DNA of 5,158 bases, from contig JAPSKJ010000190.1 in the NCBI GenBank assembly GCA_031177735.1, positions 1 to 5,158 of the forward strand, given 5' to 3'. Of this stretch, positions 1 to 5,158 are shown piece after piece. The stretch comes from Nocardioides sp. GTDB lineage: Bacteria > Actinomycetota > Actinomycetes > Propionibacteriales > Nocardioidaceae. Position numbers and translations under genes: made by a program. The first letter of the stretch is position 1; each line of letters begins with the position of its first letter. The notes under the pieces are model-generated. The model did no database searches. It was given only the letters and a program-made list of their open reading frames with translations, and was not told the origin of the DNA.

Positions 1-905
1 CGCACGGCCAGACCTGCTCGGTCGGCGTGGCGGCCTGGGACTGGGCCGAGGCGCCCGCCCGGCTGGTCGGGCGCGCCGACCAGGCGCTCTACCTCGCCAA
101 GGCATCCGGTCGCGACCGGATCGCCGCCCACGAGGCAGGCAACGCCGCCGTGGTCAGCGTCGACCAGACGCCGGCGCCGCCCGTGTTGAGGACCGTCTAC
201 CAGCCGATCGTGGACCTGCACACCGGTGAGGTGATCGGCGCCGAGGCGCTGAGCCGCTTCGAGGGAGGTGCGGACCCGCGCACCGTGTTCGACGACGCCG
301 CCCGCAACGGGACCGGGCCGGCGCTGGAGGCGGCCGCGCTCGCGAGTGCGATCGAGCACTGGGACGGGTCGGGTCTGCTGACGGTCAACCTCAGCCTGTC
401 CGCGCTCGTGACGCCCGCCGTGCAGGCCGCGCTCCCGCAGGACCTCTCCGGGGTCGTCGTCGAGATCACCGAGGCCGACCTGGTGGAGGACACCGCCGAG
501 GTGATGCTCGCGATCGAGGGCATCCGCGCCCGGGGTGCGCTGCTGGCCATCGACGACTTCGGGATCGGATTCTCCAACGTCCGACGGATCGCGACGATGC
601 GCCCCGACATCATCAAGATCGACATGTCCCTGATCCGCGACATCGACACCAACCCGACGCTGCAGGCCGTAGCGGCCTCGTGCGTGATGCTGGGCGACCT
701 GACCCAGGCGAGGGTGATCGCCGAGGGCATCGAGACACCACAGGAGCGGGAGACCATCGCGCGCCTCGGGGTCGGCCTCGGGCAGGGCTACCTCCTCGGA
801 GCTCCCGCGCCGCCGGACCCGGCAGCGTCGGCCGACGTGGCGGACGCCGCCGACGTGGGGGACGTGGCCGACGTGGCGCCCGACAGGTGCGAGGGCCACC
901 GCTGA
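1..905 (+). CDS. GGDEF-EAL cyclic-di-GMP signalling protein, 3' part (5' end outside window)
   Basis: The frame is open from the window edge (first whole codon at 3) to TGA at 903-905, giving about 300 visible residues; the true start lies upstream. The first residues (CSVGVA, then RADQALYLAKASGRDR at visible residues 24-39) are the typical end of a GGDEF diguanylate cyclase domain, but its GGDEF signature is not in the window. A complete EAL phosphodiesterase domain follows, about residues 62-268. It shows the AEAL motif (E81), VNLS (N129), EITE (E154), DDFGIG (D184, D185), IKID (K205), EGIET (E241) and GQGY (Q261). These match the metal and substrate ligands known for EAL enzymes, so hydrolysis of cyclic-di-GMP to pGpG is likely. 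The spacing between the first three motifs is short, so the domain is compact. The last 35 or so residues are a low-complexity Ala/Asp/Val tail. No membrane segment is seen in the visible part; sensor domains could lie upstream. Whether the cyclase half is active cannot be judged. Confidence 0.9.
   Translation, partial: HGQTCSVGVAAWDWAEAPARLVGRADQALYLAKASGRDRIAAHEAGNAAVVSVDQTPAPPVLRTVYQPIVDLHTGEVIGAEALSRFEGGADPRTVFDDAARNGTGPALEAAALASAIEHWDGSGLLTVNLSLSALVTPAVQAALPQDLSGVVVEITEADLVEDTAEVMLAIEGIRARGALLAIDDFGIGFSNVRRIATMRPDIIKIDMSLIRDIDTNPTLQAVAASCVMLGDLTQARVIAEGIETPQERETIARLGVGLGQGYLLGAPAPPDPAASADVADAADVGDVADVAPDRCEGHR
831..875 (+). repeat. 9-bp tandem repeat coding an (A/G)D(V/A) tripeptide array
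   Basis: Five in-frame 9-base units, close to GCCGACGTG, encode ADV-ADA-ADV-GDV-ADV at the C-terminal end of the EAL protein. The core GACGTGG recurs at 834, 852, 861 and 870. The array lies after the last EAL motif, so it sits in a disordered acidic tail and not in the fold. It probably arose by slippage and may vary in copy number between strains. Confidence 0.7.
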
Positions 906-922
906 GCGCTGGACGGCGCCCC

Positions 923-928
923 TAGGAT
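923..928 (+). promoter_or_regulatory. Probable -10 box (TAGGAT) for a leaderless dehydrogenase transcript
   Basis: TAGGAT fits the actinobacterial -10 pattern TANNNT. Six bases separate it from the ATG at 935, which would place the transcription start on or next to the A of the start codon. No convincing -35 box is visible. The embedded AGGA (924-927) could instead serve as a weak ribosome binding site seven bases before the ATG, so both readings remain open. If it is a promoter, the dehydrogenase can be transcribed independently of the EAL gene that ends 29 bases earlier. Confidence 0.5.
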
Positions 929-934
929 CCCGCC

Positions 935-1711
935 ATGGAACTGACCGGATCTTCCGCCATCGTGACCGGCGGCGCCAGCGGCATCGGCGCCGGCGTCGCG
1001 CGTGCCCTGGCCGCCCGCGGGGCGACCGTCGTCGTCGGCGACCTGCAGCGAGACAAGGGCGAGGCCCTCGCCGAGGAGATCGGTGGCGTCTTCGCCTCCC
1101 TCGACGTCACCGACAGCGCGCAGATCACCGAGGTGGTCGAGCACGCCGCGACCATCGCTCCGCTGCGGGCACTGGTCAACTCCGCCGGCATCGCCAACGC
1201 CTTCCGCACCATCGGCCGCGACGGCACCATCGAGTCGGCCTTCCCGATGGACAAGTTCGAGCTGGTCGTGAAGGTCAACCTGCTCGGCACCTTCGACATG
1301 GTCCGCCAGGCCGCCACGGTGATGAGCCGCAACGAGCCCGATGCAGGTGGCCAGCGCGGCGCGATCGTCAACATGGCGAGCGTGGCCGCCTTCGACGGCC
1401 AGATCGGCCAGGCGGCGTACTCGGCCTCCAAGGGCGGCGTCGTCGGCCTCACCCTGCCGCTCGCGCGCGACCTCTCCGGCGCCGGCATCCGGGTCAACAC
1501 GATCGCCCCGGGCCTGATCGACACCCCGATCTACGACAGCTTCCCCGAGCCCGAGGAGTTCAAGGCCCAGCTCGGCCAGAGCGTGCTGTTCCCCAAGCGG
1601 CTGGGCACGCCGGAGGAGCTGGCCAGCATGACGCTGGAGCTGCTCACCAACGACTACATGAACGGCGAGACCGTCCGCGTCGACGGCGGCATCCGGATGC
1701 CTCCCAAGTAG
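935..1711 (+). CDS. Short-chain dehydrogenase/reductase, HSD17B10-like (type-2 3-hydroxyacyl-CoA dehydrogenase family)
   Basis: This 258-residue protein has the classical SDR length and motif set. The cofactor-binding TGGASGIG is at residues 11-18, and an acidic D36 ends the second beta strand, which favours NAD(H) over NADP(H). NSAG is at 82-85. The catalytic tetrad is N115, S149, Y162 and K166 (YSASK). IAPGLIDTP lies after the active site. The segment with NEPD, GGQRG and ASVAAFDGQIGQAAY (about 133-162) and the ending VDGGIRMPPK closely resemble, from memory, mammalian mitochondrial HSD17B10. That family oxidises 3-hydroxyacyl-CoA and 2-methyl-3-hydroxybutyryl-CoA in fatty acid and isoleucine breakdown, and some hydroxysteroids. 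A cytoplasmic NAD-dependent acyl-CoA or sterol-type dehydrogenase is therefore likely; the exact substrate is inference. No beta-oxidation genes are next to it. The ATG is preferred because it sits at the expected distance from a -10-like box and begins directly before the first beta strand. An FabG-type ketoreductase is the main alternative. Confidence 0.92.
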   Translation: MELTGSSAIVTGGASGIGAGVARALAARGATVVVGDLQRDKGEALAEEIGGVFASLDVTDSAQITEVVEHAATIAPLRALVNSAGIANAFRTIGRDGTIESAFPMDKFELVVKVNLLGTFDMVRQAATVMSRNEPDAGGQRGAIVNMASVAAFDGQIGQAAYSASKGGVVGLTLPLARDLSGAGIRVNTIAPGLIDTPIYDSFPEPEEFKAQLGQSVLFPKRLGTPEELASMTLELLTNDYMNGETVRVDGGIRMPPK

Positions 1712-1776
1712 CCGACGGTGTAGGGCGCCGCGTCCGGCCGAGTCCAGCCGGGCGGTCACCCCTACTGCTCACCGGA

Positions 1777-1807
1777 CCCCCACCGACACGTCACCGCGCG
1801 GTGGGGG
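1777..1807 (+). terminator. Possible hairpin without U-tract between the dehydrogenase and PhoD genes
   Basis: CCCCCACCG (1777-1785) is the exact reverse complement of CGGTGGGGG (1799-1807), giving a 9-bp GC-rich stem with a 13-base loop. It begins 65 bases after the dehydrogenase stop and ends 31 bases before the PhoD start. No run of T follows, as is usual for many actinobacterial terminator-like hairpins. It could instead be a structure in the PhoD 5' leader. The rest of the 1712-1838 gap shows no clear promoter box. Confidence 0.35.
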
Positions 1808-1838
1808 GCTCGTCGTCTCGGCTCGCTGGGCTGGAGCC

Positions 1839-3407
1839 ATGGTCGACCTCGGCCGCCGGAGCGCGGTCCTCGCCGGCGTGACCGGTGTGGCCATCGGTGC
1901 CGCACCCGGGCTGCTCACCGACCGCCTCACCGCGCGGTGGACCGGCGGCGTCGGATTGGTCCGGGACAGACCCGACCAGCCGTACGCCGCCCGGGCCGGT
2001 GACGTCTCCACCGACTCCGCGGTGATCTGGGGGCGGGCCAGCAGCGACAGCCGGATGATGGTGCGGCTGGAGAGCAACGGCCGGCGGATCCGCTCGGTCC
2101 GCGGCCCGTGGGCCACCGCCCGCACCGACCACACCGCCCGCGTGGTGCTGCGCGGTCTGGCGCCGGGCCGCGAGCACACCGCGGTGGTGTGGTTCACCGG
2201 CCACGACGGCAACGCCGGCCGCCCGCAGCGGGTCACCTTCCGCACCGCCCCGATCCACCCGGCGCCGGTCAGCTTCGTGTGGTCCGGCGACACCTGCGGG
2301 CAGGGCTGGGGGATCAACGACGCTCTCGGCGGGCTGACCGGCTACCGCCTGGTCGCCGACCTGCAGCCCGACTTCTTCCTCCACTGCGGCGACAACATCT
2401 ACGCCGACGAGCCGATGGACGAGCACGACGAGGACCACTACGGCAACCGGTGGACCAACCGGATGACCGATGCGGTCGCCAAGGTCGCCGAGACGCTGGA
2501 GGACTTCCGCGGCCGCCACCGCTACGTGCTGGAGGACCGCGCCGTGCGTGCGCTCTACCGCGAGGTGCCGACCGTCGCGATGTGGGACGACCACGAGACG
2601 CTCAACAACTGGTATCCCGGCGAGGTCATCACCGACCGGCTCGACGAGTACACGATCGAGCGTCGCTGCGACGTCCTCGCCGCCCGCGGCCGTCGCGCCT
2701 GGCAGGAGTACATGCCGGTCGGCCCCGACGTGCTCGGCCGCTCGGGGCGGATCTACCGCAAGATCGGCTACGGCCCGCACCTCGACGTGTTCTGCCTCGA
2801 CATGCGCTCCTACCGCGACGCCAACGGGCACAACGACCAGACCGATCCCGAGCGCTCCATCCTCGGCCGCGAGCAGGCCGACTGGCTGCTGCGGGAGGTC
2901 TCCGCCTCGACCGCCACCTGGAAGGTGATCGCGGCCGACATGCCGCTCTCGGTGGCGACCAAGCACGCTGACGACCGCGACTCGGTGGCGCAGTACGACG
3001 ACGGCGTACCGCTGGGGCGCGAGCACGAGATCGCCCGGCTGCTCTCGGGATTCCGCGCCGGCCGCGTGCGCAACGTGGTCTGGGTGACCGCCGACGTGCA
3101 CTACACCGCCGCGCACCACTACTCACCGGAGCGCGCCGCCTTCGCGGACTTCGACCCGTTCTGGGAGTTCATCTCCGGGCCCATCGCCGCGGGCACCTTC
3201 ACCGCCCGTGAGCCCGACCAGACCTTCGGGCCCGAGGTCGTCTTCGCCCAGGGCAACCCCAGCGAGGTGCTGCGGATGTCGCCCGCGGCCGGGCAGCAGT
3301 ACGTCGGGCAGGTGCAGATCTCCATCGACGGCCGGATGACCGTCACGCTGCACAGCGTCGCCGACGGCGCCCTGTGGTCGCGGACCTTCGAGCCGCAGAC
3401 CGCGTAG
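1839..3407 (+). CDS. PhoD-family alkaline phosphatase/phosphodiesterase with probable Tat signal
   Basis: This 522-residue protein probably hydrolyses phosphate mono- or diesters outside the membrane. Residues 1-30 look like a Tat signal: arginines R6-R7 followed by a hydrophobic stretch of Ala, Val, Gly and Leu. No lipobox and no clear AxA cleavage site are seen, so it may stay anchored. Residues about 47-138 form the beta-rich PhoD N-terminal domain. The metallophosphatase domain follows, with SGDTCGQG (149-156), HCGDNIY (D185, Y188), MWDDHETLNNW (D250, D251, H252), LDMRSYRD, LGREQADWLL, and TADVH (D419, H421) near the C-terminus. These match the PhoD metal-binding pattern, although the first loop differs from the classical SCQ form. 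In characterised PhoD enzymes the centre holds iron and calcium. ATG 1839 is the first possible start in frame and keeps the Arg pair; the GGAG two bases before it is unusually close for a ribosome binding site. No PHO box was recognised, so phosphate control is unproven. The exact substrate cannot be told. Confidence 0.9.
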   Translation: MVDLGRRSAVLAGVTGVAIGAAPGLLTDRLTARWTGGVGLVRDRPDQPYAARAGDVSTDSAVIWGRASSDSRMMVRLESNGRRIRSVRGPWATARTDHTARVVLRGLAPGREHTAVVWFTGHDGNAGRPQRVTFRTAPIHPAPVSFVWSGDTCGQGWGINDALGGLTGYRLVADLQPDFFLHCGDNIYADEPMDEHDEDHYGNRWTNRMTDAVAKVAETLEDFRGRHRYVLEDRAVRALYREVPTVAMWDDHETLNNWYPGEVITDRLDEYTIERRCDVLAARGRRAWQEYMPVGPDVLGRSGRIYRKIGYGPHLDVFCLDMRSYRDANGHNDQTDPERSILGREQADWLLREVSASTATWKVIAADMPLSVATKHADDRDSVAQYDDGVPLGREHEIARLLSGFRAGRVRNVVWVTADVHYTAAHHYSPERAAFADFDPFWEFISGPIAAGTFTAREPDQTFGPEVVFAQGNPSEVLRMSPAAGQQYVGQVQISIDGRMTVTLHSVADGALWSRTFEPQTA

Positions 3408-3458
3408 ACCGGGCGATTCACCCGCGGCCCACCCGCCGAGCAGGCCGTGGAACGGACC

Positions 3459-3495
3459 GATCCGCGCTCTGCGGATCAGCCGCCCGCGTGGCGGC
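3459..3495 (+). terminator. Two back-to-back hairpins, probable terminator downstream of the PhoD gene
   Basis: The first hairpin is GATCCGC (3459-3465), loop GCTCT, GCGGATC (3471-3477), a perfect 7-bp stem. The second is GCCGCC (3479-3484), loop CGCGT, GGCGGC (3490-3495), a perfect 6-bp stem. One base separates them, and both loops are five bases long. They start 52 bases after the PhoD stop and lie before the presumed hflX promoter. There is no T-run, so if they terminate transcription it is by a U-less mode. The function is inferred from position and structure. Confidence 0.45.
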
Positions 3496-3573
3496 ACGCC
3501 GGTCGAAGCTGCTCGGTCCGCTCTCCGGTCACGCGCCGGGAGCCGCGCCAGGGAACGCGGCGAGAAAAGCGAT

Positions 3574-3602
3574 GGGAATAACACGCCGGGGCGACGTACT
3601 GT
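3574..3602 (+). promoter_or_regulatory. Probable hflX promoter region
   Basis: An AT-richer island (about 3562-3584) interrupts otherwise GC-rich DNA directly before hflX. TACTGT (3597-3602) fits the TANNNT -10 pattern and ends nine bases before the hflX ATG, so the transcript would have almost no leader. GGGAAT (3574-3579) lies 17 bases before this box. It does not look like TTGACA but resembles the GGAAT/GGAAC -35 element of SigR/SigH-type ECF sigma factors. The matching GTT -10 element is present only as CGTA at 3595-3598. A small palindrome, GTACTGTAC (3596-3604), overlaps the box. The promoter location is fairly likely; the sigma factor is undecided. Confidence 0.45.
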
Positions 3603-3611
3603 ACAAGGTGT

Positions 3612-5144
3612 ATGACGAACCGTGCTGAACACTTCTCCCTCGACACCGAGCTCGAGGTGACCCAGGGCTGGGACTCCGACGAGGACCTGGCCGCCACTGA
3701 CGCCGACGAGGCCGCCGACGAGCAGGACGGGGCCGACCTCGACTGGCCCGCTGCCGACGGCGACGACCCCGAGGACGACCCGACGGTCGGGGCGATGGAG
3801 CTCGCCGAGCGCCACGCCCTGCGCCGTGTCGCCAGCCTGCGCACCGAGCTCGAGGACATCACCGAGGTCGAGTACCGCCAGCTCCGGCTCGAGCGCGTCG
3901 TGCTCGTCGGGGTCTGGGCAGGCGGCACCGTCGAGGACGCCGAGAACTCCCTCGCCGAGCTCGCCCTGCTGGCCGAGACGGCCGGCTCGGAGGTGCTCGA
4001 GGCGATCTACCAGCGCCGGCAGGCGCCCGACCCGGCGACCTACATCGGTCGCGGCAAGGTCGAGGCCGTCGCCGAGATCGTGCAGGCGACCGGGGCCGAC
4101 ACCGTCATCTGCGACGGCGAGCTGGCCCCGAGCCAGCTGAGGAACCTCGAGGACCGGATCAAGGTCAAGGTCGTCGACCGGACCGCGCTGATCCTCGACA
4201 TCTTCGCGCAGCACGCGAAGTCCAAGGAGGGCCAGGCGCAGGTCGAGCTGGCCCAGCTCAACTACATGAAGCAGCGCCTGCGCGGTTGGGGTGGCAACCT
4301 CTCCCGCCAGGTCGGCGGCCGGGTGGCCGGCGGTGCCGGTATCGGTGGTCGTGGTCCTGGTGAGACCAAGATCGAGACCGACCGGCGCCGGATCAACACC
4401 AAGATCGCCAAGCTCAACCGCGACCTGCGCGAGATGAAGGGCACCCGCGACACCAAGCGGGCCGAGCGCCGGCGCAACCAGATCCCGGCGGTCGCGATCG
4501 CCGGCTACACCAACGCCGGCAAGTCCTCGCTGCTCAACCGGCTCACCGGCGCCGGCGTGCTGGTCGAGGACGCGCTGTTCGCCACCCTCGACCCGACCAC
4601 GCGTCGCACGCAGACCTCCGACGGCCGCGTCTTCACGATGTCCGACACCGTCGGCTTCGTGCGGCACCTGCCCCACCAGCTGGTCGAGGCCTTCCGCTCG
4701 ACCCTGGAGGAGGTCGCCGACGCCGACCTGATCCTGCACGTGGTCGACGGCTCGCACCCCGACCCCGAGGGCCAGATCTCGGCGGTGCGCGAGGTCTTCG
4801 CCGAGATCGGCGCCTCCGACATCCCCGAGCTGATCGTGATCAACAAGGCCGACCTGGCCGACCCGCTGGTGATCAGCCGGCTCCAGCGCGCCGAGCCGCA
4901 CTCCGTGGTGGTCTCGGCTCGCACCGGCGAGGGCATCGACGAGGCGCTGCGTGTCGTGGAGTCCGAGCTGCCCCATCCTGCGGTGGAGTTCAACGCGCTG
5001 GTGCCCTACTCGCGCGGCGACCTGGTCAACAAGATCCACCAGCACGGCGAGATCGACACCCTCGAGCACACCGGTGACGGCACCCTCGTCCGGGGCCGGG
5101 CCACCGAGGCGCTCGCCGGTGAGCTGGCGGCGTACGCCGTCTGA
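3612..5144 (+). CDS. hflX: Ribosome-associated GTPase HflX
   Basis: HflX is a cytoplasmic GTPase that binds the 50S subunit and splits stalled or hibernating 70S ribosomes; in mycobacteria it is linked to macrolide/lincosamide tolerance. The 510-residue protein has an acidic extension (about 1-60) and the HflX N-terminal domain (about 90-235), with IGRGKVEAVAEI and VVDRTALILDIFAQHAKSKEG. Next come the family's glycine-rich signature GGAGIGGRGPGETKIE (240-255), a basic helical linker (about 256-290), and the G domain. The G domain has G1 GYTNAGKS (298-305), G2 around T325-T330 (TLDPTTRR), G3 DTVGF (345-349), G4 NKAD (411-414) and G5 SAR (435-437). A small C-terminal domain ends at 510. All nucleotide-binding motifs are intact. 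It is longer than the E. coli protein (about 426 residues), mainly because of the N-terminus. ATG 3612 is the best start: AAGG lies only three bases before it, so a near-leaderless start from TACTGT fits better than a normal ribosome binding site. In mycobacteria hflX neighbours dapF and miaA; here a PhoD gene is upstream. Confidence 0.97.
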   Translation: MTNRAEHFSLDTELEVTQGWDSDEDLAATDADEAADEQDGADLDWPAADGDDPEDDPTVGAMELAERHALRRVASLRTELEDITEVEYRQLRLERVVLVGVWAGGTVEDAENSLAELALLAETAGSEVLEAIYQRRQAPDPATYIGRGKVEAVAEIVQATGADTVICDGELAPSQLRNLEDRIKVKVVDRTALILDIFAQHAKSKEGQAQVELAQLNYMKQRLRGWGGNLSRQVGGRVAGGAGIGGRGPGETKIETDRRRINTKIAKLNRDLREMKGTRDTKRAERRRNQIPAVAIAGYTNAGKSSLLNRLTGAGVLVEDALFATLDPTTRRTQTSDGRVFTMSDTVGFVRHLPHQLVEAFRSTLEEVADADLILHVVDGSHPDPEGQISAVREVFAEIGASDIPELIVINKADLADPLVISRLQRAEPHSVVVSARTGEGIDEALRVVESELPHPAVEFNALVPYSRGDLVNKIHQHGEIDTLEHTGDGTLVRGRATEALAGELAAYAV

Positions 5145-5158
5145 GCCGACCGTCCGCC

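Noticed and set aside
27..29. GTG at 27 as the start of the EAL protein
   Set aside because: The frame is open to the window edge, and the codons before it (CSVG, residues of the GGDEF domain end) continue the conserved domain, so the true start is upstream of the window.
788..1759. A 323-residue minus-strand open frame opposite the dehydrogenase
   Set aside because: It is fully antisense to a gene with all SDR catalytic motifs; its protein shows no family signature.
1740..1838. A search for a PHO box or -10/-35 pair before the PhoD gene
   Set aside because: No spaced direct repeats of PHO-box type were seen, and TACTGC (1763-1768) is too far from consensus to call.
2108..2971. A 287-residue plus-strand frame inside the PhoD gene
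   Set aside because: It is an Arg/Pro/Ala-rich translation typical of a wrong frame in GC-rich DNA, fully within a gene with clear metallophosphatase motifs.
1791..3119. A 442-residue minus-strand open frame opposite the PhoD gene
   Set aside because: Its composition (Val, Ala, Gly, His rich) has no motif and mirrors the codons of the opposite PhoD gene.
3374..3628. An 84-residue plus-strand frame bridging the PhoD and hflX genes, including an 18-codon peptide from ATG 3572 that overlaps the hflX start
   Set aside because: It has no good ribosome binding site and no recognisable sequence. The probable hflX promoter at 3574-3602 would start transcription downstream of this ATG.
3123..5069. 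A 648-residue open frame on the minus strand opposite hflX and the end of the PhoD gene
   Set aside because: It is a low-complexity Leu/Val/Gly/Asp translation with no recognisable domain. It lies antisense to two well-conserved genes, as expected from GC-rich third codon positions.

Overview
The window reads as chromosomal DNA of a very GC-rich actinobacterium, with nearly all third codon positions G or C. Two start codons lie just behind TANNNT-type -10 boxes, as is common for actinobacterial leaderless genes. The HflX protein has the long form with an N-terminal extension. A Nocardioides-like (Nocardioidaceae) source is a reasonable guess but cannot be proven from the sequence. All four genes lie on the + strand and fill almost the whole window. 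The many long minus-strand open frames are GC-driven shadows.

Layout: (1) Positions 1-905 hold the 3' part of a GGDEF-EAL cyclic-di-GMP signalling gene. The end of the GGDEF domain and a complete, compact EAL domain with all expected catalytic residues are visible, followed by a low-complexity tail. (2) Positions 935-1711 encode a classical short-chain dehydrogenase of the HSD17B10 / type-2 3-hydroxyacyl-CoA dehydrogenase kind, behind a probable leaderless promoter. (3) Positions 1839-3407 encode a PhoD-family metallophosphoesterase with a probable Tat signal. (4) Positions 3612-5144 encode the ribosome-splitting GTPase HflX with a strongly acidic N-terminal extension.

The intergenic gaps are all under 300 bases. 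The 1712-1838 gap carries a perfect 9-bp inverted repeat. The 3408-3611 gap carries two back-to-back hairpins, probably ending phoD transcription, and then an AT-richer stretch that probably holds the hflX promoter.

The four genes do not form an obvious pathway: second-messenger turnover, acyl-CoA or steroid-type oxidoreduction, extracytoplasmic phosphate-ester hydrolysis, and ribosome rescue. Separate promoters and terminator-like structures suggest mostly independent units. I found no mobile element, CRISPR array, RNA gene or clearly new system. The points worth a second look are modest: promoter architecture, hairpins, an atypical PhoD active-site loop, the acidic HflX extension, and a GGT codon cluster in the HflX glycine-rich segment.
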